Of a stretch of 64,000 nucleotides of DNA, positions 52,399 to 60,810 are shown piece by piece. The notes below the pieces were generated by a model. That model was not told the origin of the DNA and made no database searches. It saw nothing but the letters and a program-made list of their open reading frames with translations. Source of the stretch: Pseudomonadota bacterium (lineage in GTDB: Bacteria; Myxococcota_A; Polyangia; Polyangiales; Polyangiaceae); the NCBI GenBank assembly GCA_023428245.1, contig JAEYYX010000094.1, forward strand, positions 15,988 to 79,987. Reading direction: 5' to 3'. The first letter of the stretch is position 1. Each line of letters opens with the position of its first letter. Position numbers and translations under genes: made by a program.

Positions 52399-53469
52399 AT
52401 GTTTTCGGATCGAGCGCTCCGGTTCTTCGCGCCCATGGAGGGAATTACGAGCCCTCCGGTGCGTGAGCTATTTGCCGCCCGGGGCGGTGTGGACATCGTC
52501 TGTACCGAGTTTGTCCGTGTTACCTCGGAGCGACTCAGCCCTAAGGTGCTCTTGCGCCACATGGGGCAGGCACCTCCCGCGAAACTGAGCGTCCAAGTGA
52601 TGGGGAACGACCTGAACCAAATGGGGGATGCTGCGCGCCTCGTGACGACGGCAGGGGCGGATATCGTCGACTTGAACTTGGGGTGCCCGGCGCCGAAGGC
52701 CGTGCGCAAAGGTGTGGGCTCGGCGATGCTCAAGAGCCCAACCCTCTGCGAGAAGGTCATTTCTGTGATGAGAGGGGCGACGCACCTGCCCTTATCCGCC
52801 AAAATGCGCGCTGGTTACGACGATTCAGGCCAGGTTCTCGAGATAGCGTCCGCGCTCGCCGAAGCGGGAATCGACTTCCTCACGATTCACCCACGGCGTC
52901 GCGTTGACTTTTATGGTGGGGTCGCCGACTGGCGCATCATCCGCTTGCTCGCGAGCCATCTCCCGATCCCGGTGATTGGCAATGGAGATATTTGGTACGC
53001 TGATGATGCTCTGCGTATCCGCCGCGAGACGGGGTGCGCGGGGGTGATGCTGGGTCGCGGCGCTCTGCGCAATCCTTTCATCTTCCAGCAGATTGATGCT
53101 TTAGAGCGGGGACAGCCCTGCCCCGAGGTCAACGGAGCTATGCTCTACGGGCATCTTGTGGAGCTCGCGGAGCTCTTCCGGGAGCGGCTACCCGAGTCGG
53201 CCCGGACGGGTCTCCTGAAAGAGCAGATCCGATACCTAGGTCGAGCGATCCTGGACGGCGGGAGCTTCATGAAAGCAGCATTCCAGGCGCAAAGCTCAGG
53301 GAGCTTACTCGAGATCGCTCGACAGCGGCTCGCGGAGCTGCCCGCAAGCGAGCTCGATCTTGGCCTTTTTGGCCCGCGCCTCGAGCGCTCCGGGTCGGCG
53401 ACAGCGACCGAGGCGGCCCCCCCCCACTCGCCGGGAGCTTGCGCGGGCGAGTCGTTCTCTGCTGTATAG
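52399..53469 (+). CDS. dus: tRNA-dihydrouridine synthase
   Basis: 356 residues. FMN-binding TIM barrel starting FFAPMEGITSPPVRELF, then the family signature DLNLGCPAPKAVRKGVGSAML with the active-site Cys, and KMRAGYDD. GVMLGRGALRNPFIF binds the phosphate. It reduces uridine in tRNA D-loops. Whether it is of DusA, B or C type is unclear; the length suits DusB/C. The last 20 or so residues are Pro/Ser-rich. Confidence 0.93.
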   Translation: MFSDRALRFFAPMEGITSPPVRELFAARGGVDIVCTEFVRVTSERLSPKVLLRHMGQAPPAKLSVQVMGNDLNQMGDAARLVTTAGADIVDLNLGCPAPKAVRKGVGSAMLKSPTLCEKVISVMRGATHLPLSAKMRAGYDDSGQVLEIASALAEAGIDFLTIHPRRRVDFYGGVADWRIIRLLASHLPIPVIGNGDIWYADDALRIRRETGCAGVMLGRGALRNPFIFQQIDALERGQPCPEVNGAMLYGHLVELAELFRERLPESARTGLLKEQIRYLGRAILDGGSFMKAAFQAQSSGSLLEIARQRLAELPASELDLGLFGPRLERSGSATATEAAPPHSPGACAGESFSAV

Positions 53470-53476
53470 GGAGCCG

Positions 53477-54940
53477 GTGTTCCGACCCTGCTCCTGGCTT
53501 CCTCCTTTCGCCCGACGAAGTGTCGGGTTTGGGCGTTGGGCCGGCCGTGGGGTGCTCCTTGCCTGGGCGCTCTCGATGGGGCAGGCCCACGCTCAGGCGA
53601 ACTATGATGCGGCTGTTCTCGGGGGCCGGGCCGCCATGATGGGTGGCGCGTCGACGGCGCGCGGTTCAGACGGTGCTGTACTCTTCACGAACCCTGCGGG
53701 CATCACGCGTATCCCTGGCGAATCGTTCTCATTTGGGACCGTTGCGGCTGCCTTCTCTCAGCGTTTTGTGAGGGACACTACCGATCCGCATCAAAAATTT
53801 GGTTTCGATAGTCCTGGGACGACCGAGCTCGATTTTCGTATTCTGCCGAACACCTTCTGTCTCTTTCTGGACGGCTCGCCCCGCGACCGAAACAGCCAGC
53901 GGAGCCGCCACAAATACGGGATCTGTGTGGCCGACGTGGAGCAGGAGAGCTTCGCCACAAACGAAAATCGTCTGAGTGAGCTGGGGGCGCTCTCGATCTC
54001 GTCCCGCTACCAGTTCCGACGCACGACAGGCATTGCGAGCTGGGGGCTCGAGCTGTTTCGCGGCATGAGCATTGGCGTGAGTGCGCGCCTCGAGAACACG
54101 GGGCTCGACGACACGACCACCGAGTCGGTCTTGTACGGCGACTCGAGCCAAGTTTTCGGCCACTCGAGGCGAGGTCTCAGCTGGGATTCCAGCGTGACGA
54201 TCGGCCTGACCCACCTGATCTCCAAACATGTGACCCTGGGGGCATCGCTCACCACGCCCTCTCAGCACATCCTCGGCTTTTACAAGGGGTCGAACTCGGT
54301 CCTCATGGGCGGGGACAGTGAACTCAAGCTGACCCAGGACGATGGAGACTTCAGCTATACGACGCCCGCCGCGCTCCGGCTCGGGGTCGCCTTCGCGTGG
54401 CCGAGTTTTAACCTTGAGTTTGACGCGAACATCTACGCTTCGGACAACGCGATCGGGCGTGCTCGCTTTACCCGGACCAGCTTGCTCGCAGGCGAAACGA
54501 ACATCGGCCGCACGGAAATTGTCGAGCCCGCGCGCCCGCTTACGAACATCTCTGTCGGTATCGAGCGCTTTGTGCAGAGAGACTTCTCGGTCTTGGCGGG
54601 CTTTCAGACGGACTTCACCGGACTTGCCCCTCGCACGGACGGACTCGCTCGCGAGTCCTTGTTCAGGCAGGAGCGGGACTCATATTCTCTGGCGATTGGC
54701 GTTTCTTCCTATGGGTCCCAGGGGAGTATTCTGCTTGGCCTGCGGGGGACCTATTCCTACGGCACAGCCCTCGTCCCGGAGCCGGCCTCCTCGGAGGGTG
54801 TTTTCGTTTCCTTGCCTCAGAGCCGCTACACGATTGCGCTGATCCTCGCGGGTCAGCTCAGCTTCGAAGGGGTGCGCGACACCGCCCTTCGGGCAGCCTC
54901 GCCGCTCCTCAGGAACTCGAAAGGAGACCACGAACAATGA
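53477..54940 (+). CDS. outer-membrane FadL-like transport protein
   Basis: 487 residues from GTG 53477. The signal peptide (VGFGRWAGRGVLLAWALSMGQAHAQ) is followed by NYDAAVLGGRAAMMGGASTARGSDGAVLFTNPAGITRI, the FadL/OmpP1 start pattern (NPA motif). The rest is antiparallel beta strands with aromatic ends, ending LAGQLSFEG. It likely forms a 14-strand barrel for hydrophobic molecules. GGGAG sits just before the start. It overlaps the next gene as ATGA. Start could be slightly downstream. Confidence 0.85.
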   Translation: MFRPCSWLPPFARRSVGFGRWAGRGVLLAWALSMGQAHAQANYDAAVLGGRAAMMGGASTARGSDGAVLFTNPAGITRIPGESFSFGTVAAAFSQRFVRDTTDPHQKFGFDSPGTTELDFRILPNTFCLFLDGSPRDRNSQRSRHKYGICVADVEQESFATNENRLSELGALSISSRYQFRRTTGIASWGLELFRGMSIGVSARLENTGLDDTTTESVLYGDSSQVFGHSRRGLSWDSSVTIGLTHLISKHVTLGASLTTPSQHILGFYKGSNSVLMGGDSELKLTQDDGDFSYTTPAALRLGVAFAWPSFNLEFDANIYASDNAIGRARFTRTSLLAGETNIGRTEIVEPARPLTNISVGIERFVQRDFSVLAGFQTDFTGLAPRTDGLARESLFRQERDSYSLAIGVSSYGSQGSILLGLRGTYSYGTALVPEPASSEGVFVSLPQSRYTIALILAGQLSFEGVRDTALRAASPLLRNSKGDHEQ

Positions 54941-55842
54941 CGTGGGCTCTCGCTCGTTTTCTCGAGCGTTTGAGGTGCTCGGCGCTCGGCGCCCTGCCGC
55001 TCCTCTTGGCCGCTCTCGCGGGAGCTGAGGAGCCTTTGGAGGAGCAGCCGTCGCCGACCGAAGTACCCGAGGAGCTTCCTCTCGCGCGGATGCGCTCGCC
55101 CCTCTCCCGGACCTATCCGGATGACGTCGAGGAGCGGACGACACTTTGCTCGACGCTTTGCTCACCGAGCGAGGCCTGTGTCGACGGGCGCTGCGTCGAG
55201 GCTTGTGACCCGGATTGTCGCGAAGGAACTGTGTGCACCGAGTTCGGTACTTGTGTTCCGCTGCCCCAGCCCCTCAAGCCTCGCTGGACCGAGGCCGAGG
55301 TTCATGAGCGCTTGGGCGGTCGCTCCGTAGATCGGACGAGCCTGATCTTTGTCGACCCGGTCGGCGTCGCGTTTCAGGGGGTTCAGATCGGATACGAGTG
55401 GGGAGCGAAGAACTCGTTCATCGTGAGCGCACGGCTCATGAACACCGGCTTCATGAGCTACTCGAACGAACCGCTGACCGAATTCGAACACTTCGAGTAC
55501 GGCTACGGGCTCTCGCTCATGCGCCGCTACTATGAGGGAACCTACGGGAACTTGCGTGGCTTCTATTTCGGCTTTGGCGCGGAAGGTCAGGCCATCGCCA
55601 TTGGGCTTCCGCACGACGCTCTCCGGGGCACGATCAAGGTCGCTGTCATGGGCCATTTGGGGTATCGCTGGGCTTGGGAAGGGTTCACCTTCGGCTTCGG
55701 TCCCGTGCTCGGCGTGCGCGTGCCGGTGTATTCGGCCTATATTTCCAGGGGTCAGAGCGCTTGTGATCGGGTGAGCTGCCCGCTCGACTCGGTGGTGCGC
55801 TTCGAGGGTCAGCTCAGCGTGGAACTTGGGATTTTTCCTTAG
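54937..55842 (+). CDS. outer-membrane protein with EGF-like Cys region and beta-barrel
   Basis: 301 residues. The signal segment (LRCSALGALPLLLAALAGA) leads to an acidic linker. Residues about 68-105 are Cys-rich (LCSTLCSPSEACVDGRCVEACDPDCREGTVC), an EGF- or laminin-like disulfide module. The C-terminal 180 residues are beta-barrel-like (FIVSARLMNTGFMSY, GFYFGFGAEGQAIAIG, VAVMGHLGYRWAW) and end LGIFP, as small outer-membrane barrels do. It is coupled to the FadL-like gene, so it may act with it at the surface. Confidence 0.82.
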   Translation: MTWALARFLERLRCSALGALPLLLAALAGAEEPLEEQPSPTEVPEELPLARMRSPLSRTYPDDVEERTTLCSTLCSPSEACVDGRCVEACDPDCREGTVCTEFGTCVPLPQPLKPRWTEAEVHERLGGRSVDRTSLIFVDPVGVAFQGVQIGYEWGAKNSFIVSARLMNTGFMSYSNEPLTEFEHFEYGYGLSLMRRYYEGTYGNLRGFYFGFGAEGQAIAIGLPHDALRGTIKVAVMGHLGYRWAWEGFTFGFGPVLGVRVPVYSAYISRGQSACDRVSCPLDSVVRFEGQLSVELGIFP

Positions 55843-56066
55843 AATCCGCGTCGGTTTTCCTGGCCTTCGCCTCCGACTATCATCCTGGCCGTTCGCTCTC
55901 CCCTGAGCCCCTGCTCGACTCGTAAACGATCCGGAAACGAAGCCGTCCCCGCGTTTGGGTCACCTCAGAAGGACCCTCGAAGCGAGCTCGGTTTGCTGCT
56001 ACGAGCGCTGGCGCCTGTCGAGAGACGGTCATACCTTTCACCCCCAAACTTCGAGTGAGTGATTCC

Positions 56067-57146
56067 ATGTCTAAAATCAAGTTGAAGCCCGGCGTTATCA
56101 CCGGTAGCGCCCTGAAAGAGTTGTATGCAGCGATGAAGAGCGCAGAGGCTGCGCTCCCTGCGGTCAACGTGATCGGTTCCCATTCGACCAACGCCGCTCT
56201 CCAGGCTGCTAAAGAGGCAGGCTGCCCGATCATCGTCCAGGTCTCGAATGGTGGCGCACACTTCTACGCCGGCAAGGGCCTCTCGAATGCCGGTGAAAAG
56301 GCCGCGATCGTCGGTGCCATCGCTGCGGCGCATCACGTGCGCACCCTTGCCAAGGCTTACGGCGTCGCCGTGATCCTTCACACCGACCACGCGGCGAAGA
56401 AGCTCCTGCCTTGGATCGATGGCATGCTCGACGCGGGCGAGGAGTACTTCAAGGCCCACGGTGAGCCGCTCTACAGCTCTCACATGCTCGACCTCTCCGA
56501 GGAGCCTCTCGAGGAGAACCTCGACATCTGCGCGAAGTACCTGACGCGGATGAACAAAATCAACATGGGTCTCGAGATTGAGCTCGGCGTCACGGGTGGC
56601 GAGGAAGATGGCGTCGACAACAGCGACATCGACAACTCGAAGCTCTACACGCAGCCCGCCGACGTCCTTCTCGCCTACGACAAGCTGAACTCGATCGGTC
56701 ACTTCTCCTGTGCGGCCTCGTTCGGCAACACCCACGGCGTCTACAAGCCCGGCAACGTGAAGCTCACGCCGAAGATCCTGAAGAACAGCCAGGAAGAGGT
56801 CCAGGCTCAGCGCAAGACCGGCGACAAGCCTCTCGATTTCGTCTTCCACGGTGGAAGCGGTTCGAGCCCCGAGGAGATCAAAGAGGCTGTCTCCTACGGC
56901 GTTGTCAAAATGAACATCGACACCGACACGCAGTGGGCGTTCACCCAGCCGATCAAGAAGTACATGGACGAAAAGGACGCGTACCTCCACGGTCAGCTCG
57001 GAAACCCCGAAGGTGCGGACAAGCCGAACAAGAAGCAGATCGACCCCCGCGGTTGGCTCTACTTGGGCGAGAAGCAAGTGACGGCCCGCCTGGTGCAGGC
57101 CTTCGGCGATCTCGGCGCCATCGGCAAGTTCGAGTTCGTCGGCTGA
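56067..57146 (+). CDS. fbaA: class II fructose-1,6-bisphosphate aldolase
   Basis: 359 residues, the length of the E. coli enzyme. Zinc and catalytic residues are visible in VILHTDHAAK, GLEIELGVTGGEEDGVDN and FVFHGGSGSSPEEI. KMNIDTDTQWAF closes the active site. It cleaves fructose-1,6-bisphosphate in glycolysis and forms it in gluconeogenesis. ATG 56067 is preferred over a GTG twelve bases upstream. It is a single-gene unit with a terminator 35 bases after its stop. Confidence 0.96.
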   Translation: MSKIKLKPGVITGSALKELYAAMKSAEAALPAVNVIGSHSTNAALQAAKEAGCPIIVQVSNGGAHFYAGKGLSNAGEKAAIVGAIAAAHHVRTLAKAYGVAVILHTDHAAKKLLPWIDGMLDAGEEYFKAHGEPLYSSHMLDLSEEPLEENLDICAKYLTRMNKINMGLEIELGVTGGEEDGVDNSDIDNSKLYTQPADVLLAYDKLNSIGHFSCAASFGNTHGVYKPGNVKLTPKILKNSQEEVQAQRKTGDKPLDFVFHGGSGSSPEEIKEAVSYGVVKMNIDTDTQWAFTQPIKKYMDEKDAYLHGQLGNPEGADKPNKKQIDPRGWLYLGEKQVTARLVQAFGDLGAIGKFEFVG

Positions 57147-57179
57147 GAGAAGTCGAACGGTTTTTCGGGAGCCAAGAGG

Positions 57180-57225
57180 ACGGCGGGTCTGGTGGGAAAA
57201 ATCCACCGCCCCGCCGTTTTGTTTG
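57180..57225 (+). terminator. rho-independent terminator after fbaA
   Basis: Stem ACGGCGGG (57180-57187) / CCCGCCGT (57210-57217) with a nested GGTGG/CCACC and A-rich loop, followed by TTTGTTTG. Confidence 0.88.
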
Positions 57226-57339
57226 TCATTTTGGCAGAGCGCAGAGCGGCTCGGGACACATTCTGCCACCTTGGCGAAAGGTCCGGCGGAGCGCTCAGCG
57301 ATCTCTCGAAAGAATTAAGGATTCAAAGGGATTGACCGC

Positions 57340-57355
57340 TGGCACGGCTCTCGCT
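57340..57355 (+). promoter_or_regulatory. candidate sigma54 promoter of the type II secretion operon
   Basis: TGGCACGGCTCTCGCT fits TGGCACR-N4-TTGCW with one mismatch (C for the second T) and exact GG-GC spacing. A sigma70-like pair (TTGACC at 57332, TTTAAG at 57355, 17-bp spacer) overlaps it. Both would start upstream of the gspC GTG. Confidence 0.6.
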
Positions 57356-57383
57356 TTAAGCCTCGTGCAAGAGCTTCTGCCTC

Positions 57384-58358
57384 GTGTCCTTCGAAATTCT
57401 ATTCAAGCGCTACTTTGGCGTCATCGTGGCGTTCTGCGTCGCGGCGGCGGCCTATTTGCAGGCCCGAGGGATCAGCTATCTGCTGTCAGCGGCGCTCGCT
57501 CCCGACTCGCCAGCGGCGCTGCCTGCCCTGCCGCCGGTACCTGATGTCGTTCTGACGAAGTTTACCGCTGGGCCTATCATCGATCGCAACCCTTTCGATT
57601 CGATCACGGGTCCGCTTCACGAGAAGCCGGAAGAGAAGAAGGCGGAAGAGGAACAGAAGAAGGCGCTCGAAGTGACCGACCCCCTGAGTGTCGCTGCGTG
57701 CCCAGGAATTCAGGTCTTCATCGTCACCGAATCGACCGATCCTCTCTGGTCCTTCGCCGCCGTGCAGGGACCAGGCGAAACGGGTCCTTCTCTCCGCCGG
57801 GTGGGCGATACGGTGGGGCCCGGGAAGGTCGCCTACATCGGCTATAACCCGAGGACACTGCATCCGACGATCTGGATCGAAGGAGACACGCTCTGTCAGT
57901 CCAGCATGTTCGGCGATCCGGAGCCCCCTGCGCCGCCGCCCGCCGCAGCGGCGCCGGCCGAGGCCGCGCCAGCTCCCGAAGGGGAGGGTGGTCGAGGGGT
58001 CGATCCTGACCTCAAGTCGAAGATCAAGCGGATCAGCGAGACGGAGCTCGAGGTCGATCGGAGCGCTGTCGACAAGATCCTCGAGAACCAATCCGAGCTC
58101 ATGAAGTCGGCGCGGATTGTGCCAGAGCAAAAAGACGGAAAGGTCGTGGGCATCCGGCTCTTCGGCGTGAGGCCCGATACGCTGCTCGGTCAGCTCGGTC
58201 TGGCCAACGGCGACCGGCTGGAAAGCATCAATGGCTTTGACATGGGCAGCCCCGAAAAGGCTCTCGAGGCGTACGCCCGCCTTCGGACCGCGGAAAGTCT
58301 CACCGTCAAGGTGAACCGACGGGGCAAGCCCACCACCATCAACATCAAGATCAACTAG
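57384..58358 (+). CDS. gspC: type II secretion inner-membrane protein GspC
   Basis: 324 residues from GTG 57384. One N-terminal helix (YFGVIVAFCVAAAAYLQAR) is followed by a Pro/Glu-rich linker. A homology region (RNPFDSITGP and the SVAACPGIQVFIV... WSFAAV section) comes next. A C-terminal PDZ domain (IRLFGVRPDTLLGQLGLANGDRLESING) selects substrates. GspC bridges the inner-membrane platform and secretin GspD. The Ala/Pro linker around 175-195 is longer than in enterobacteria. It heads the gsp operon. Confidence 0.92.
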   Translation: MSFEILFKRYFGVIVAFCVAAAAYLQARGISYLLSAALAPDSPAALPALPPVPDVVLTKFTAGPIIDRNPFDSITGPLHEKPEEKKAEEEQKKALEVTDPLSVAACPGIQVFIVTESTDPLWSFAAVQGPGETGPSLRRVGDTVGPGKVAYIGYNPRTLHPTIWIEGDTLCQSSMFGDPEPPAPPPAAAAPAEAAPAPEGEGGRGVDPDLKSKIKRISETELEVDRSAVDKILENQSELMKSARIVPEQKDGKVVGIRLFGVRPDTLLGQLGLANGDRLESINGFDMGSPEKALEAYARLRTAESLTVKVNRRGKPTTINIKIN

Positions 58359-58374
58359 CAAGAGTGAGTAATTT

Positions 58375-60810
58375 GTGAGCAAGACGTCGTTTCACGAGAA
58401 GACGGACCGCGTGGGGGATCGAACGGACCTTTGCCTGGCCCGTCGCGGCAGTGGGCTCGGGCTCGGGGCGCTGCTCGCTTCGCTCCTCCTGCCCGGAGCG
58501 GCGTTCGCTCAGGCCAATAGGGCGGCTCCTGTAGCGGATCCTGCGCCCCCGGGAGAGGCCGGCGCCCTGCCGAGCTCGATGGACAAGATCGCTGCCGCGA
58601 CGGACATCGACTATCGGCCGAAGCCCGGCGGGCATCGGGTCAAGTTCAACTTGCAGGACGCCGACCTCGCTGAGCTAGTCAATCACATCAGCGGGATGAC
58701 TGGTCGCCGCTTCATCTACGGCGCCAAGGTTCGCAGTATCAAGGCGACGGTGGTCTCTCCGGAGCCCGTTACCCTTGACGAGGCCTACCAGGCCTTCCTC
58801 TCGATCCTCGAGGTCAACGGCATGACCGTGGTGCCGCAGGGGCGCTTTCTGAAGATCGTCGACAGTGCGGGAGTGGCGACCCAGACCACTCCCGTCTTCG
58901 ACCGCGGCGCTCCCGTGCCGGCGACCGATACCTTCGTCACGCGCCTCTATCGAACGCGCTTTGTCAGCCCCGATGAAGCCGCACCGATCCTGCTCAAGTT
59001 CAAGAGCAAGGATGGTGACGTCTCGACCTACACTGCGGGCAACCTGATCATCCTCACGGATACCGGCAGCAACATCAACCGCATGGTGAGGATCCTCGAG
59101 GAGATCGACGTGGGCGGCGCCGGTCAACAGATGTGGATCGAGCCGATCAACCACGGCAACGCCACCGAGCTTGCTACTCGGATCAATGATCTGTTCGAGG
59201 TCGGTCAAGGGACCAAGAGCGGCATCTCCCGCGTCGTCGCCGACGAGCCCACCAACTCGCTCATCGTCGTCGGTAACGAGGAGTCGTATTCGAAGTTGCT
59301 CCAAGTTCTCAAAAAGCTCGACACAAGGCCCGGCGAGGCCGGCCGTGTGCACGTGCTCCCGCTGCAGCACGCGGTCTCGAATGAGCTTTCGAAGACCCTG
59401 CAGCAGATGCTCACCGGGCAGAAATCCGGTGGAAAGAACGCCCAAGACGCCGGGAACGCTCAGGGCATGTTCGAAGGCGACGTGAGCGTCACCTCCGACG
59501 AAGCGACCAACTCCTTGGTCATCACCTCGTCCCCTCGCGACTTTGCTCAGCTTCGCATCGTCGTCGATAAACTCGACCAAGCGCGCCGCCAGGTCTTTCT
59601 CGAGGCGGTGATCATGGACGTCAACGTCCTCGACTCCAATGAGCTTGGCTTCTCTTGGCACGGCGGGGCCTCCACGCCGAGCCCTGTCGGAACGGGCAAC
59701 GTCATCTCGATGGGCGGGTTTAACGGTGGCAAGTCGATCTTGTTCCCGGGTGACCCGACGGCCCTCCAAGGATTCGCAGCGGGTATTCGTGGCCAGGAGC
59801 TCGAGGAAACGGCGGGCCTGACTCCGACCGGTATCGGCATTCCGGCCTTTGGTGTGGTTGTGAACGCCCTGGCCCGGAGCGGGCGAGGCAACGTGCTTTC
59901 GACGCCGCACATCATCGCGACGGACAACGTCTCCGCGGAGATCCGTGTAGGCGAGAACATCCCCCTGCAAACGAACCTGGCCGGCGGATTCGGCAATCCT
60001 GCCTCGATGAGCGGCAATCAAGGGGCGGCCATGATGGGCCTCGGCGCCATGGGTGGATTCGGCTTCAACGCCCAGCGCCAGGACGTCGGTACGAAGATCA
60101 AGGTTACTCCCCACATCAACGACTCCGATCACGTTCGGCTCGAGATCCAGCAGGAAAGCAGCGCTGCGGGAGCGCCGGTGGGTGCCCTCGGAGCGATCCC
60201 GATCACCAAGCGCACCGCGGAGACGACGCTCGTCGTCAAAGATCAGCAGACGGTGGTGATCGGTGGCCTCATGCAGGAGACCGAGACTCGCTCGAAGGAC
60301 AAAGTTCCGATCTTGGGTGATATCCCGGTGCTCGGCGTCCTGTTCTCGACAACCAAGAAGGAGAAGAAGAAGACGAATCTGCTTCTGATCCTGACGCCGC
60401 ACGTGATCCGCGAGCAGTCCGACCTCCGACGTATCTTCGAGCGCAAGATGCAGGAGCGTCAGGACTTCATCGATCGCTATTTCCTGTTCTCGACCGACAA
60501 CTGGTCGCCACCATCCGACTACACGCGCCAAAATGGGCTTGTCGAGGAAATCCGCCAGGCCTACTTCAAGCTCGATGACGAGGTGCGCCGCGAGCGAGAG
60601 CTTGCGCCCCGCGAATACCACGATCACGAACCCTCGGCCCCGCTCGAGCCTCCCGCGGGCGTCAAAGACGGCGGCAAAGGTGGTGGATCGAAGCGTTCTT
60701 CCGGCGGCAAGCGGTCGGAGCTGATCGTCCCCGAGCAAGAGCAACGCGTCCCGGAGAACCCCCTGAACATCGCCCCGCTGCCGCGGGTCGCGCAGACGGA
60801 CCGAACATGA
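58375..60810 (+). CDS. gspD: type II secretion secretin GspD
   Basis: 811 residues from GTG 58375. A signal peptide ends AAFAQA. N0 (VKFNLQDADLAELVNHISGM) and three N-domains follow. The secretin domain has VFLEAVIMDVNVLDSNELGFSW and the gate region RSGRGNVLSTPHIIATDN. The GLMQETETRSKDKVPILGDIPVLGVLF signature is present in order. The C-terminal 100 residues form a charged, Gly/Lys-rich S-domain-like tail that may bind a pilotin. It forms the outer-membrane pore. Its stop overlaps the gspE ATG (ATGA). Confidence 0.95.
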   Translation: MSKTSFHEKTDRVGDRTDLCLARRGSGLGLGALLASLLLPGAAFAQANRAAPVADPAPPGEAGALPSSMDKIAAATDIDYRPKPGGHRVKFNLQDADLAELVNHISGMTGRRFIYGAKVRSIKATVVSPEPVTLDEAYQAFLSILEVNGMTVVPQGRFLKIVDSAGVATQTTPVFDRGAPVPATDTFVTRLYRTRFVSPDEAAPILLKFKSKDGDVSTYTAGNLIILTDTGSNINRMVRILEEIDVGGAGQQMWIEPINHGNATELATRINDLFEVGQGTKSGISRVVADEPTNSLIVVGNEESYSKLLQVLKKLDTRPGEAGRVHVLPLQHAVSNELSKTLQQMLTGQKSGGKNAQDAGNAQGMFEGDVSVTSDEATNSLVITSSPRDFAQLRIVVDKLDQARRQVFLEAVIMDVNVLDSNELGFSWHGGASTPSPVGTGNVISMGGFNGGKSILFPGDPTALQGFAAGIRGQELEETAGLTPTGIGIPAFGVVVNALARSGRGNVLSTPHIIATDNVSAEIRVGENIPLQTNLAGGFGNPASMSGNQGAAMMGLGAMGGFGFNAQRQDVGTKIKVTPHINDSDHVRLEIQQESSAAGAPVGALGAIPITKRTAETTLVVKDQQTVVIGGLMQETETRSKDKVPILGDIPVLGVLFSTTKKEKKKTNLLLILTPHVIREQSDLRRIFERKMQERQDFIDRYFLFSTDNWSPPSDYTRQNGLVEEIRQAYFKLDDEVRRERELAPREYHDHEPSAPLEPPAGVKDGGKGGGSKRSSGGKRSELIVPEQEQRVPENPLNIAPLPRVAQTDRT

